Source of the DNA: Marinitenerispora sediminis
GTDB taxonomy: Bacteria > Actinomycetota > Actinomycetes > Streptosporangiales > Streptosporangiaceae
Length of the DNA stretch: 36,089 nucleotides
Assembly (NCBI RefSeq): GCF_003336425.1
Contig: NZ_QEIO01000046.1
Location: forward strand, 1-36,089
Direction: 5' to 3'
Shown here: one piece after another, positions 1 through 8,507 of the stretch
How the letters are laid out: every line of letters begins with the position of its first letter
Numbering within the stretch: position 1 is the stretch's first letter
Notes under the pieces: model-generated
What the model was told of the DNA's origin: nothing
Databases searched by the model: none
What the model saw: only the letters and a program-made list of their open reading frames with translations
Made by a program: the position numbers and the translations under genes

Positions 1-1029
1 CCGCCCGCCCGGCCGGTGGCGGGCCTGCCCGAGGCCGAGGTCCACCACACCCCCGGCACCCCCACCATCGAGTCGCTGGTCGACTTCCTCAACGCGGCCG
101 GCCTCGGCCGCACGTTCACCGCCGCCGACACGCTGAAGAACGTGCTCGTCAAGACGCGCGCGCCGGGCGAGAAGGACTGGGAGATCCTCGGGATCGGCGT
201 CCCCGGCGACCGCGAGGTCGACATGCGGCGGCTGGAGGCCGCCCTGGAGCCCGCCGAGGTGGAGCTGCTGGACGAGCAGGACTTCGCCCGCCACCCGTTC
301 CTGGTCAAGGGCTACATCGGCCCCGGCGCGCTGCTCGGCAACAAGCTGCGCTACCTCGTCGACCCGCGCGTGGTCGAGGGCACCAGCTGGGTCACCGGCG
401 CCGACAAGCCCGACCACCACGTGGTCGGCCTGGTCTGCGGCCGGGACTTCACCCCCGACGGCACCATCGAGGCGGCCGAGGTGCGCGAGGGCGACCCCTC
501 GCCCGACGGCGAGGGCACCCTCTACTCCGCGCGCGGCATCGAGATCGGCCACATCTTCCAGCTCGGCCGCAAGTACACCGACGTCTTCGAGGTCGACGCG
601 CTCGGCCCCGACGGCAAGCCGCGCCGCATCACCATGGGCTCCTACGGCATCGGGGTCTCGCGGGTGGTCGCCGCGATCGTCGAGCAGTCCCACGACGAGC
701 GGGGCATCATCTGGCCGCGCGAGGTCGCACCCGCCGACGTGCACGTGGTCGGCACCGGCAAGGGCGAGCAGGTCGAGGTGGCGCTGCGGCTCGCCGGCGA
801 GCTGGAGCAGCGCGGCCTGCGGGTCCTCGTCGACGACCGCAAGGGCGTCTCGCCCGGCGTGAAGTTCACCGACGCCGAACTGCTCGGCGTGCCGACGGCG
901 CTCATCGTCGGCAAGGGGCTGGCGAGCGGGGTGGTGGAACTACGCGACCGCGCGGCCGGCACCCGCGAGGAGGTCCCGCTCGACGGCGCCGTGGCCCGGG
1001 TCGTCGCCATGGTCGAGCAGACCGGCTGA
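1..1029 (+). CDS. proS: Prolyl-tRNA synthetase, C-terminal part (5' end outside window)
   Basis: This gene charges tRNA-Pro with proline in the cytoplasm. The reading frame is open from base 1, so the start and the N-terminal catalytic motifs lie upstream; the GTG at 16 is internal. The first ~150 residues match the YbaK-like editing insertion of bacterial-type ProRS ([14 protein letters not shown] near the beginning). Then come the end of the class II core, with motif 3 GSYGIGVSR at about bases 625-663, and the anticodon-binding domain ([12 protein letters not shown]). Having the insertion domain marks it as the long bacterial form. The stop is TGA 1027-1029. The next gene is convergent, 26 nt away. 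The family assignment is secure; only the missing 5' part limits it. Confidence 0.96.
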   Translation, partial: PPARPVAGLPEAEVHHTPGTPTIESLVDFLNAAGLGRTFTAADTLKNVLVKTRAPGEKDWEILGIGVPGDREVDMRRLEAALEPAEVELLDEQDFARHPFLVKGYIGPGALLGNKLRYLVDPRVVEGTSWVTGADKPDHHVVGLVCGRDFTPDGTIEAAEVREGDPSPDGEGTLYSARGIEIGHIFQLGRKYTDVFEVDALGPDGKPRRITMGSYGIGVSRVVAAIVEQSHDERGIIWPREVAPADVHVVGTGKGEQVEVALRLAGELEQRGLRVLVDDRKGVSPGVKFTDAELLGVPTALIVGKGLASGVVELRDRAAGTREEVPLDGAVARVVAMVEQTG

Positions 1030-1055
1030 GCCGCACCGCGCCTCCCCGGCGGCGG

Positions 1056-1526
1056 TCAGGGCTCGCCGCCGGGGAAGCCCGGGAACGCCGGGAGGTCGGC
1101 CCCCCACGTCAGTGAGCGCACCGTCGCCGACTGCAGCGACCGCCCCGCCAGATCGCGAAGGTCCGGGGCACCGGCCCCCGCCAGCTCCAGGTAGGACTGC
1201 GCGGTCTGCTCCTCCAGCTCCACCGCGAAGGCGCGCAGCCCCTCTGCGTCCGTGGCGGCGGGGAGGTCGTAGGCGGCGGCGCCGGCCTCGGGTTCGGCCC
1301 CGCGCTCCAGCAGCTCCGCCCGCAGGGTGTCACGCTGGGCGCGGTGCGCGTCCAGGCACGTGTAGCTGAGCTCCCGGGCGCCGTCGGTGCTGTTCGCCCC
1401 CACGAACGCGTACCCGTACACCGCCGCGTGCTCGGCGAGCAGCGCGTTCTGCAGCGCCACCACGTCGCTGAACTCCTCGGCGTCCGACGACCGGGGGGAG
1501 GGCGAGGGATCGGTGCTGGTGCTCAT
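1056..1526 (-). CDS. Ferritin-like DUF4439 domain protein
   Basis: A 156-residue, mostly helical protein starting at ATG (1526-1524). Conserved-looking segments are ALLAEHAAVYGYAFVGA (about residues 27-43) and LDAHRAQRDTL (about 58-68). The Glu/His in these helices is the pattern of the ferritin-like DUF4439 family that actinomycetes carry between proS and rimP. No function is established for the family; a ferritin-like four-helix fold would allow metal binding, which is inference. It follows the lipoprotein gene on the same strand after a 16-nt gap containing a GGAGG-type ribosome site, so the two are probably one operon. The C-terminus is Pro/Gly-rich. No signal peptide is visible. Confidence 0.82.
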   Translation of the reverse strand: MSTSTDPSPSPRSSDAEEFSDVVALQNALLAEHAAVYGYAFVGANSTDGARELSYTCLDAHRAQRDTLRAELLERGAEPEAGAAAYDLPAATDAEGLRAFAVELEEQTAQSYLELAGAGAPDLRDLAGRSLQSATVRSLTWGADLPAFPGFPGGEP

Positions 1527-1542
1527 GGTGCCTCCGGGATTC

Positions 1543-2055
1543 TCAGACCTGGGCGAGCAGGAGGGCGTGGCCGGCCTCGCAGGCGCCCACGCTCGCGAGC
1601 AGCTGCGCGAGACTGGCCTCGGAGACCTCCCCGAGCTGGCGGCCGCGGGCGCCAGCGGCCGTGGACTCCGCGACCCGCAGGGCGGCGACCGACAGCGCGG
1701 TCTCCGGCACCGGGTCCGGAACGGGATCGGCCGGGCTCCCGGACGGCTCGGGGGCGGCGGCGCCGTCCGGCTCCGCGCCGGCCGGCAGCCGCTCACGCAG
1801 GGCGGTGAGGTGGCGCTCGTGGTCGGCGAGCAGGGTGCGCAGCAGGTCGGTCGGCCCCTCGCCGGCGGCGATCGTCGCCTGGTAGCGCGCGACCAGCCGC
1901 TCCTTCTGCGTGATGACGCCGCGCAGCACGTACTCGTCGGGGCTGATGTCGCTCGGATACCACTGCGCCCCGCGGCAGCCGGCCAGGCCGACCGCGGCCA
2001 GTCCCATGATCGCGCCGACGACCACCGTGCGGCGGCTGACCGCGTTCTGGCGCAA
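1543..2055 (-). CDS. Probable secreted lipoprotein paired with the DUF4439 gene
   Basis: About 170 residues with a clear lipoprotein signal: a twin-arginine-like n-region (SRRTVVVG), a hydrophobic stretch and lipobox LAGC, with Cys27 as the expected lipidated residue. The mature part is Ala/Glu-rich and helical, with a Pro-rich linker (about residues 105-120), and ends in helices resembling a degenerate ferritin-like bundle. I chose the TTG at 2055-2053 because GGAGG (2065-2061) lies 5 nt upstream of it; a GTG at 2067 would add four residues and has no ribosome site. First gene of a two-gene minus-strand unit with the DUF4439 gene. The role is unknown; membrane anchoring outside the cell is inferred from the signal. 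Confidence 0.75.
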   Translation of the reverse strand: MRQNAVSRRTVVVGAIMGLAAVGLAGCRGAQWYPSDISPDEYVLRGVITQKERLVARYQATIAAGEGPTDLLRTLLADHERHLTALRERLPAGAEPDGAAAPEPSGSPADPVPDPVPETALSVAALRVAESTAAGARGRQLGEVSEASLAQLLASVGACEAGHALLLAQV

Positions 2056-2445
2056 CGGGACCTCCACGGTGCGGGCTTCGGCAGGGCAGGGAGACGGGGG
2101 CGGAGCTGGGTGGGGGACGGGTTCGCACGGGGCACCGGCGCGCGGCGGTGGCGGCGTCCGACGGCCGTCGCGATCTATCTTTCCACGCCGAGGGGGCGGC
2201 TCGCGCGCCCGGAGCCGCGGCGGAGTGTCTGGTCAGACGGCGGTCCCGCCCGGCCGGGGTGAGGCCGCGACCGGCGCGGGTATCGGCTGACTGTGGATAC
2301 TCTTGGTTCAAACCGCCGTCGGAGACGACGCGCGGATGAGAACGTGCACCGTGCACAGCTGGACCGCCCCGCGCCTTTCCCGCTTCGCAGCCGCTCGGGC
2401 TGGCGGGAATCGGGCGGAAGCGGAGACCGCCGAGGAGGACCACCG
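2056..2445. other. Divergent intergenic region before rimP
   Basis: About 390 nt without a convincing gene between the minus-strand lipoprotein gene and rimP. On the plus strand a -10-like TACTCT (2298-2303, overlapping GATACT 2296-2301) could start a ~140-nt leader for the rimP operon, but no good -35 is visible. On the minus strand ATAGAT (complement of about 2172-2177) is a possible -10 for the lipoprotein gene. No strong terminator or RNA gene was recognised. Confidence 0.4.
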
Positions 2446-2928
2446 ATGGGCGCGCAGGCTCGCCATGACCGCCTCACGCAGCTGCTGGAGCCGGTACTGG
2501 CCGAGGCCGGACTGGACCTGGAGGCCGTCGACGTCACCCCGGCCGGCAAGCGCCGCGTGCTTCGCGTCGTGGTGGACTCCGACGACGGCGTGGACCTCGA
2601 CTCCGTGGGAGCGGTGAGCCAGCGGATCTCCAGCGCGCTCGACGAGTCCGAGGTCATGGGCGGGGCCCCCTACGTGCTGGAGGTGACCTCGCCCGGCGTG
2701 GACCGGCCGCTCACCCAGCCCCGGCACTGGCGGCGGGCCCGAGGGCGCCTGGTGCGGGCCGCGCTCGTGGACGGCACCGAGGTCCAGGGGCGGGTGACCC
2801 ACGCCGACGACGACGGCGTCACCGTGGACATCGATGGCCAGAGCCGGGTATACGGCTATTCTGACCTGGGGCGCGGCAAGGTCCAGGTGGAATTCCGTCG
2901 CGGCACCGACGCCGGCGCGGCGGACTAG
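2446..2928 (+). CDS. rimP: Ribosome maturation factor RimP
   Basis: A 160-residue cytoplasmic factor for 30S subunit maturation. The N-terminal domain carries LEPVLAEAGLDLEAVDV (about residues 12-28) and the family signature YVLEVTSPGVDRPL (about 76-89). The C-terminal SH3-like domain follows (LVDGTEVQGRV and beyond). Start ATG 2446 is preceded by GAGGAGG at 2432-2438; longer in-frame extensions upstream have no ribosome site or family match. First gene of the rimP-nusA-ylxR-infB translation operon; nusA starts 12 nt after the stop. Length and motifs are normal. Confidence 0.95.
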   Translation: MGAQARHDRLTQLLEPVLAEAGLDLEAVDVTPAGKRRVLRVVVDSDDGVDLDSVGAVSQRISSALDESEVMGGAPYVLEVTSPGVDRPLTQPRHWRRARGRLVRAALVDGTEVQGRVTHADDDGVTVDIDGQSRVYGYSDLGRGKVQVEFRRGTDAGAAD

Positions 2929-2940
2929 AGGGGGAGCCCC

Positions 2941-3993
2941 GTGGATATCGACATGAGTGTCCTGCGCAGCTTGGAGCGCGAGAAGGACATCTCGGTGGAC
3001 CTCGTCGTGAAGGCGATCGAGGACGCGCTGCTGATCGCCTACCACCGCCAGGAGGGGACCGAGTCCACCGCGCGGGTGGAGCTGGACCGGGCCACCGGAC
3101 ACGTCACCGTCTGGGCGGCCGAGACCGACGAGCAGGGCGAGGTCCTGCGCGAGTACGACGCCACCCCCTCCGGCTTCGGCCGCATCGCCACCTCCACCGC
3201 CAAGCAGGTCATCCTGCAGCGGCTGCGCGACGCCGAGGACGAACTGACGCTCGGCGAGTTCGCCGGGCGCGAGTCCGAGGTCGTCTCGGGCATCATCCAG
3301 CAGGGCAAGGACCCGCGGAACGTGCTCGTGGACCTCGGCCGGATCGAGGCCATCCTGCCGCCGCAGGAGCAGGTGCCGGGCGAGAGCTACAACCACGGCG
3401 ATCGGCTGCGCGCCTACGTCGTGCAGGTGCGCAAGGGCCACCGCGGCCCGTCGGTGACCCTGTCGCGCACCCACCCCAACCTCGTGCGCAAGCTGTTCCA
3501 GCTGGAGGTGCCCGAGATCGCCGACGGCACCGTGGAGATCGCGGCCATCGCCCGTGAGGCCGGACACCGCACCAAGATGGCGGTCAAGTCGAACAAGGCC
3601 GGCGTCAACGCCAAGGGCGCCTGCATCGGCCCGCTGGGCAGCCGGGTCCGCAACGTGATGGCCGAACTGCACGGCGAGAAGATCGACATCGTGGACTACT
3701 CGGAGGATCCGGCGGTGTTCGTCGGCAACGCGCTGTCGCCGGCGCGGGTGACGCACGTCGAGGTGCTCGACGCCGCCGCCCGGGTCGCCCGCGTCACCGT
3801 GCCCGACTACCAGCAGTCGCTGGCCATCGGCAAGGAGGGCCAGAACGCCCGCCTCGCCGCCCGGCTCACCGGATGGCGCATCGACATCCGGTCCGACGCC
3901 GAGCTCGCCGAGCAGTCCGGCGGCTCCGGAGCGCCGGCCCCGGCGCCCGGGTCGCGGCGTCCGGCGTCCACCGATGACACGTCGGCGCGATAG
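2941..3993 (+). CDS. nusA: Transcription termination/antitermination factor NusA
   Basis: A 350-residue RNA-polymerase-binding factor controlling pausing, termination and antitermination. Domains in order: N-terminal RNAP-binding domain ([21 protein letters not shown]), S1 domain (about 130-200), KH1 with [13 protein letters not shown] (about 226-238) and KH2 with [15 protein letters not shown] (about 297-311). It ends in a short Ser/Pro/Ala-rich tail with no C-terminal acidic repeats, the normal actinobacterial short form. The GTG start at 2941 follows AGGGGGAG at 2929-2936; ATG 2953 is a possible alternative. It overlaps ylxR by 20 nt, suggesting coupled translation. Confidence 0.96.
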   Translation: MDIDMSVLRSLEREKDISVDLVVKAIEDALLIAYHRQEGTESTARVELDRATGHVTVWAAETDEQGEVLREYDATPSGFGRIATSTAKQVILQRLRDAEDELTLGEFAGRESEVVSGIIQQGKDPRNVLVDLGRIEAILPPQEQVPGESYNHGDRLRAYVVQVRKGHRGPSVTLSRTHPNLVRKLFQLEVPEIADGTVEIAAIAREAGHRTKMAVKSNKAGVNAKGACIGPLGSRVRNVMAELHGEKIDIVDYSEDPAVFVGNALSPARVTHVEVLDAAARVARVTVPDYQQSLAIGKEGQNARLAARLTGWRIDIRSDAELAEQSGGSGAPAPAPGSRRPASTDDTSAR

Positions 3994-4291
3994 ACTGGCG
4001 GGTGCCGGTCGTGCCGCCCCCGTACGGATGTGCGTGGGCTGCCGATCGCGCACAGCCCAGTCGGATCTGTTGCGGCTGGTGGTGGTCGGTGCGGTGATCA
4101 CGCCGGACACCGCCGGACGGGCTCCGGGCCGAGGGGCGTACCTCCACCCTGACCTGCGGTGCTGGGAGATGGCCGAGCGGCGCAAGGTGTGGGGGCGGGC
4201 GTTCCGAACCTCGGGCGGACTCGACACCGCGCGCGTCGCGGCCTGCTTCGAGGGCCTCCCGCGCGTTGGAGTCGAGCCGGGTTCCAGATAA
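3974..4291 (+). CDS. ylxR: YlxR family (DUF448) RNA-binding protein
   Basis: A 105-residue small basic protein of the YlxR/DUF448 family, a usual nusA-infB neighbour. Visible signatures are MCVGCRSR (about residues 19-26), [13 protein letters not shown] (about 52-64) and the basic [10 protein letters not shown]. YlxR proteins bind RNA or nucleoid components, and one has been linked to RNase P; the role here is by homology only. The ATG at 3974 lies inside the end of nusA. The next in-frame ATG (4028) would remove part of the conserved core region, so 3974 is preferred. The 222-nt gap before infB is the longest break in the operon. Confidence 0.9.
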   Translation: MTRRRDRLAGAGRAAPVRMCVGCRSRTAQSDLLRLVVVGAVITPDTAGRAPGRGAYLHPDLRCWEMAERRKVWGRAFRTSGGLDTARVAACFEGLPRVGVEPGSR

Positions 4292-4420
4292 GGTTGGAAT
4301 GATCGCGCCGGTCTGTCGGTTGAAAATACCGACCGGGTCGGCGGGTCTTGCTGTGCCGGCAGGTCAACTGTAATTGGCCCATTGTTGTGTAACAGACGAG
4401 TCGGAAGCGGGTCGAGATTG

Positions 4421-4454
4421 CGATGAGCGCTCGATGAGTACGCAGCGATGAGTA
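4421..4454 (+). repeat. Three CGATGAG direct repeats in the infB leader
   Basis: CGATGAG occurs at 4421-4427, 4432-4438 and 4446-4452; the last two extend to CGATGAGTA. They sit in an unusually A/T-rich stretch for this genome, about 60-90 nt before infB. Spacing is 11 and 14 nt. Some copies contain ATGAG and GATGAG start-like codons. Function unknown; a protein-binding or leader element is possible. Confidence 0.5.
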
Positions 4455-4468
4455 ATTCAAGCTAGCGA

Positions 4469-4498
4469 CGGTCCGGCACACACCCATGTCCCGGACCG
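4469..4498 (+). promoter_or_regulatory. Hairpin directly upstream of the infB ribosome site
   Basis: Arms CGGTCCGGCACA (4469-4480) and TGTCCCGGACCG (4487-4498) pair with a single C-C mismatch around a 6-nt loop. The Shine-Dalgarno AGAGGAG begins 5 nt after the stem and infB starts at 4514. No U-run follows, so it is not a standard terminator. Its position suggests an effect on infB translation or mRNA processing, which is inference. Confidence 0.6.
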
Positions 4499-4513
4499 AA
4501 GTAGAGGAGAGCA

Positions 4514-7500
4514 GTGGCGAAGGTCCGGGTATACGAGCTCGCGAAGGAGTTCGGGGTAGAGAGCAAGGCCGTCCTGGCCAAGCTCAACGAAATGGGCGAG
4601 TTCGTACGTTCGGCGTCCTCGACGATAGAGGCACCGGTCGTGCGTAGGCTCAAGGAAGCTTTCAACAACGGCTCCAGCGACAGGAAGGGCGGCGAGCGCA
4701 AGCCCCGCCCGGCGGAGCCGAAGCCGCGTCCGCGCGGCGACATCAGGCCGTCGGCGCCCGCCCAGGGTCAGGGCGGCGCCCCGACCCCGCGTCCGGGTGC
4801 CCCCAAGCCGGGTCCGAAGCCGGGCGCACGTCCCGGCGCCCCCACGGGCGGGGCCCCCGCAGGTGGTGCGCCCACGGGCGGCGCCCCCGCGGGCGGTGCG
4901 CCCGCAGGTGGCGCGCCCACGGGTGGCGCGCCCGCAGGCGGTTCACCCAAGCCGGGCCCCAAGCCCGGTCCGCGCCCTGGCGCGCCCAAGCCGGGAGGCC
5001 AGTCCGGCCGCCCCGAGCGCGGCGGCCAGGAGGAGCGCGGCGGACGCCCCGAGCGGGGCGGCCGTCCCGAGCGCAGCGGGCGTACCGAGTCGGGCAAGGG
5101 CCCGCGTCCGGGTCCGCGTCCCACCGGGCCGCGTCCCGGCAACAACCCGTTCGCGTCCACGGCCACCGGCATGGGCTCCAAGCCCGCGCCGCGGCCGGGC
5201 CCGCGTCCCGGCCAGGGCGGCCAGGGTGCGCCGCGCCCCGGCGGCGGCTCCGGTGAGCGCGGTGGTCCGCGTCCCGGTCCGGGCGCCGGCGGTCCGCCGC
5301 GTCCGCAGGCTCCGCGCCCGCAGTCCCCGCGCCCGGGTGCGCCCGGCGCCGGTGGCCCGCGGCCCAGCCCGGCCGGCATGGGCCCGCGGCCCGGTGGCCC
5401 GCGGCCCAGCCCGATGAACATGCCGTCCTCGCGTCCGACCCCCGCCGGCGGCGGCGGTCGCGGCGGTGCCGGCGGCGGTGGTCGCGGTGGCGGTGGCGGC
5501 CGTCCGGGCGGCGCCGGCCGCGGTGGCCCCGTGGGCGCCGGCCCGCGCGGTGCGGGCGGCGGCGCCGGTGGCGGCGGTCCGCGTCCGGGCGGCTTCGGCG
5601 GCCGTCCCGGTGGCGGCGGCCGCGGTCGCGGTGGCGGCACGGCGGGTGCCTTCGGGCGTCCCGGTGGCCGTCCCGGTCGCGCGCGCAAGTCGAAGAAGCA
5701 GCGGCGCCAGGAGTTCAACGACATGCAGGCGCCGTCGTTCGGCGGCGTCAAGATTCCGAGCGGTAACGGCCAGGTCATCCGCCTGCCGCGCGGCGCCTCG
5801 CTGTCGGACTTCGGCGACCGCATCGACGTCAACCCGGCGTCCCTCGTGCAGGTCATGATGCACCTGGGCGAGATGGTCACCGCGACGCAGTCCCTGCCGG
5901 ACGAGACCCTGCTGCTGCTGGGCGAGGAACTCAAGTACCGCATCGAGGTCGTCAGCCCGGAGGACGAGGACCGCGAGCTGCTGGAGTCCTTCTCCATCGA
6001 GTTCGGCGAGGACGACGGCGGCGAGGAGGACCTGTTCCCGCGTCCGCCGGTGGTCACCGTCATGGGCCACGTCGACCACGGTAAGACCCGACTGCTGGAC
6101 GCGATCCGCAACACCAACGTGGTGAGCGGCGAGGCCGGCGGCATCACCCAGCACATCGGTGCCTACCAGGTCGCCACCGAGGTCGACGGCGAAGAGCGCA
6201 AGATCACCTTCATCGACACCCCGGGTCACGAGGCGTTCACCGCCATGCGTGCCCGCGGTGCGCAGGCCACGGACATCGCGGTGCTCGTGGTCGCGGCCGA
6301 CGACGGTGTGAAGCCGCAGACCGCGGAGGCCATCGACCACGCCAAGGCGGCCGACGTGCCGATCGTGGTCGCGGTCAACAAGATCGACGTCGAGGGGGCC
6401 GACCCGCAGAAGGTCCGCGCCCAGCTCACCGAGTACGGCCTGGTGGCCGAGGAGTACGGCGGCGACGTGCAGTTCGTCGACATCTCCGCCAAGCAGGGCA
6501 TCAACATCGACGGCCTGCTGGAAGCGGTGGTGCTGACCTCCGACGCGGCCCTGGACCTGCGGGCCAACCCGAACCAGGACGCGCAGGGTCTCGCGATCGA
6601 GGCGTTCCTCGACCGCGGCCGCGGCTCCACCGCCACGGTGCTGGTGCAGCGCGGAACCCTGCGGGTGGGCGACTCGATCGTCTGCGGCGACGCCTACGGG
6701 CGCGTCCGGGCGATGCTGGACGAGAACGGCAGCAACGTCGAGGTCGCCGAGCCGTCCCGCCCCGTGCAGGTGCTCGGTCTGACCAACGTGCCCAGCGCGG
6801 GCGACAACTTCCTGGTCGTCAAGGACGACCGGGTCGCCCGCCAGATCGCCCAGCAGCGCGAGGCGCGCGAGCGCTTCGCCCAGCAGGCGCGGTCCAGTCG
6901 CCGGGTCACCATGGAGAACTGGCAGAAGACCCTGGAGGAGGGGGAGCGCAACGAGCTGCTCCTGCTCATCAAGGGCGACATGTCCGGTTCGGTGGAGGCC
7001 CTGGAGGAGTCGCTGCTCAAGATCGACGCCGGCGGCGACGAGGTGAGCATCCGCGTCATCGGCCGCGGTGTCGGTGCGATCACGCAGAACGACATCAACC
7101 TGGCCGCGTCCGCCGAGGCGATCATCATCGGCTTCAACGTTCGTCCCGAGGGGAAGAACAGCGAGCTGGCGGACCGCATGGGCGTGGACATCCGCTACTA
7201 CTCCGTCATCTACCAGGCGATCGACGAGGTCGAGGCCGCCGTCAAGGGTCTGCTCAAGCCGATCTACGAAGAGGTGCAGCTCGGCTCGGCGGAGATCCGG
7301 GAGATCTTCCGGGTCCCGCGGATCGGCAACATCGCCGGTTCGATCGTCCGCGACGGTGTCATCAGGCGGAACGCCAAGGCCCGGCTCATCCGCGACGGGG
7401 TGGTCATCTCCGACAACCTCACCGTGGAGTCGCTGCGCCGGTTCAAGGAGGACGCGACCGAGGTCCGCGACGGCTTCGAGTGCGGTATCGGTGTCGGCTA

Positions 7501-7564
7501 CAACGACATCCGGGTCGAGGACGTCATCGAGACGTACGAGATGCGCGAGAAGCCGCGCGACTAA
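4514..7564 (+). CDS. infB: Translation initiation factor IF-2
   Basis: A 1016-residue GTPase that brings initiator fMet-tRNA to the 30S subunit. The N-terminal IF2_N helix-turn domain ([19 protein letters not shown], about residues 5-23) is followed by a ~330-residue Pro/Gly/Arg low-complexity linker typical of actinobacteria. The G domain has P-loop GHVDHGKT (518-525), [12 protein letters not shown] and SAKQG. Domains II, III and IV follow, with the conserved FNVRPEGKN and [18 protein letters not shown]. Start GTG 4514 follows AGAGGAG. The long linker contains pentapeptide repeats at residues 112-141. Preceded by a hairpin leader and followed by a 62-nt inverted repeat. Confidence 0.98.
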   Translation: MAKVRVYELAKEFGVESKAVLAKLNEMGEFVRSASSTIEAPVVRRLKEAFNNGSSDRKGGERKPRPAEPKPRPRGDIRPSAPAQGQGGAPTPRPGAPKPGPKPGARPGAPTGGAPAGGAPTGGAPAGGAPAGGAPTGGAPAGGSPKPGPKPGPRPGAPKPGGQSGRPERGGQEERGGRPERGGRPERSGRTESGKGPRPGPRPTGPRPGNNPFASTATGMGSKPAPRPGPRPGQGGQGAPRPGGGSGERGGPRPGPGAGGPPRPQAPRPQSPRPGAPGAGGPRPSPAGMGPRPGGPRPSPMNMPSSRPTPAGGGGRGGAGGGGRGGGGGRPGGAGRGGPVGAGPRGAGGGAGGGGPRPGGFGGRPGGGGRGRGGGTAGAFGRPGGRPGRARKSKKQRRQEFNDMQAPSFGGVKIPSGNGQVIRLPRGASLSDFGDRIDVNPASLVQVMMHLGEMVTATQSLPDETLLLLGEELKYRIEVVSPEDEDRELLESFSIEFGEDDGGEEDLFPRPPVVTVMGHVDHGKTRLLDAIRNTNVVSGEAGGITQHIGAYQVATEVDGEERKITFIDTPGHEAFTAMRARGAQATDIAVLVVAADDGVKPQTAEAIDHAKAADVPIVVAVNKIDVEGADPQKVRAQLTEYGLVAEEYGGDVQFVDISAKQGINIDGLLEAVVLTSDAALDLRANPNQDAQGLAIEAFLDRGRGSTATVLVQRGTLRVGDSIVCGDAYGRVRAMLDENGSNVEVAEPSRPVQVLGLTNVPSAGDNFLVVKDDRVARQIAQQREARERFAQQARSSRRVTMENWQKTLEEGERNELLLLIKGDMSGSVEALEESLLKIDAGGDEVSIRVIGRGVGAITQNDINLAASAEAIIIGFNVRPEGKNSELADRMGVDIRYYSVIYQAIDEVEAAVKGLLKPIYEEVQLGSAEIREIFRVPRIGNIAGSIVRDGVIRRNAKARLIRDGVVISDNLTVESLRRFKEDATEVRDGFECGIGVGYNDIRVEDVIETYEMREKPRD
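4847..4936 (+). repeat. 15-bp in-frame tandem repeat inside infB
   Basis: Six consecutive units encode the pentapeptide GGAP(A/T), residues about 112-141 of IF-2, with silent third-base differences between copies. The unit length of 15 bp keeps the frame, so copy number can change without breaking the gene. It lies in the disordered linker, where length variation should be tolerated. Confidence 0.85.
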
Positions 7565-7587
7565 CGCGCGGTAGCACGCGGCGGCGT

Positions 7588-7649
7588 GCCCCCGGGCCCC
7601 GGCAGGAGCCTTCCCGAGTGACCGGGAGGGTCCGCCGGGGCCCGGGGGC
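7588..7649 (+). terminator. Long inverted repeat between infB and the DUF503 gene
   Basis: A perfect 16-bp inverted repeat has arms 7588-7603 and 7634-7649 (GCCCCCGGGCCCCGGC and its complement). The 30-nt middle folds further: GGA/TCC, then CCTTCCCG (7609-7616) with CGGGAGGG (7623-7630, one G-U pair), leaving a small loop near 7617-7622. The RNA would be one nearly continuous ~28-bp hairpin. No U-tract follows, so it may be a processing or attenuation site rather than a classic terminator. The next gene starts 69 nt later. Confidence 0.65.
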
Positions 7650-7718
7650 TGCCCCGCTCGGCCGCCGCCCGGCGGCCAGTAGTGAACGACCCCTGACATC
7701 CCACGAGGTGGACAGCGC

Positions 7719-8015
7719 TTGTTCGTCGGTGCCCTCACGTTGGACGTGCTCCTGGGCGACATCCGATCCCTGAAAGAGAAACGCTCGGTCGTGCGCCCCA
7801 TCGTGGCCGAGCTGCAACGCAAGTTCGCCGTGTCGGCGGCCGAAACCGGTGACCAGGACCTGTACCGCCGGGCCGAGCTCGGGGTCGCCGTGGTGTCGTC
7901 GACGGCCGCGCACTGCACGGAGATCATGGACTCCTGCGAGCGGCTGGTCGCCGGACGGCCCGAGATCGAGCTGCTGTCGGCCCGACACCGGCTCTTCAGC
8001 GAAGAGGAAGACTAG
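7719..8015 (+). CDS. DUF503 family protein (YlxP-like)
   Basis: A 98-residue protein of the DUF503 family, usually found between infB and rbfA. Signature: FVGALTLDVLLGDIRSLKEK at the N-terminus, then VVRPIVAELQRKF and AELGVAVVSS. The fold is known to be ferredoxin-like; the function is unsettled, though its neighbours imply translation or ribosome assembly. The start is TTG 7719, with ACGAGGTGG (7703-7711) about 8 nt upstream; the nearby GTG at 7708 is out of frame and no in-frame ATG or GTG fits the family's N-terminus. rbfA follows 5 nt after the stop, so they are co-translated. Confidence 0.9.
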   Translation: MFVGALTLDVLLGDIRSLKEKRSVVRPIVAELQRKFAVSAAETGDQDLYRRAELGVAVVSSTAAHCTEIMDSCERLVAGRPEIELLSARHRLFSEEED

Positions 8016-8020
8016 AGACC

Positions 8021-8473
8021 ATGGTTGACGCCGCCCGCGCGCGCAAGCTCGCCGACCGGATCCAGAAGGTCGTGGCCGAGATGCTGGAGCGCCGCATCAA
8101 GGACCCCCGGCTCGGGTTCGTGACCGTGACCGACGCGCGGCTCACCAACGACCTCCGCGACGCGACGGTGTTCTACACCGTTTTCGGGTCCGACGAGGAG
8201 AAGGCGGGCACCGGAGCCGCGCTGGAGAGCGCCAAGGGCGTCATCCGCTCGGAGGTCGGGCGGCAGACCGGTCTGCGGCACACCCCCAGCCTCACCTTCG
8301 TCATGGACGAGGTGCAGCAGAACGCCCAGCACATCGAGGAGCTGCTGGCCAAGGCGCGGCGCGCCGACGCCGAGGTGGCCCGGACCGCGGCCAGTGCCCA
8401 GCCGGCCGGCGACCGCGACCCCTACCGGGTACCGCGGGAGCGGGCGGACGACGACGAGCACGGCGAAGACTGA
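8021..8473 (+). CDS. rbfA: 30S ribosome-binding factor RbfA
   Basis: A 150-residue factor binding the 30S subunit for 16S rRNA 5'-end maturation. KH-like fold signatures are seen: RKLADRIQKVVAEMLERRIKDPRLGFVTVTDARLTNDLRDATVFYTV is spread over about residues 8-55, then ALESAKGVIRSEV and TPSLTFVMDEVQQNAQHIEELL. The C-terminal ~35 residues are an acidic, low-complexity tail. ATG 8021 lies 5 nt after the DUF503 stop. truB begins 34 nt downstream, the usual arrangement. Normal length for actinobacteria. Confidence 0.96.
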   Translation: MVDAARARKLADRIQKVVAEMLERRIKDPRLGFVTVTDARLTNDLRDATVFYTVFGSDEEKAGTGAALESAKGVIRSEVGRQTGLRHTPSLTFVMDEVQQNAQHIEELLAKARRADAEVARTAASAQPAGDRDPYRVPRERADDDEHGED

Positions 8474-8507
8474 CGGCGGCGCGGGCAGGGGCGTGGGGAG
8501 CCGGAAC

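Noticed and set aside
2308-4227. A 639-codon minus-strand open frame opposite rimP-nusA-ylxR
   Set aside because: It is the shadow of three well-supported plus-strand genes in G+C-rich DNA; its translation is Val/His/Leu/Gly-rich without any domain.
4348-4376. Promoter TTGCTG-N17-TAATTG before infB
   Set aside because: Both hexamers are weak and the -10 does not fit TANNNT; not listed as a promoter.
4943-7927. A 994-codon minus-strand open frame opposite infB
   Set aside because: Antisense shadow of infB created by strong third-position G/C bias; no recognisable family and low-complexity Ala/Thr/Arg runs.
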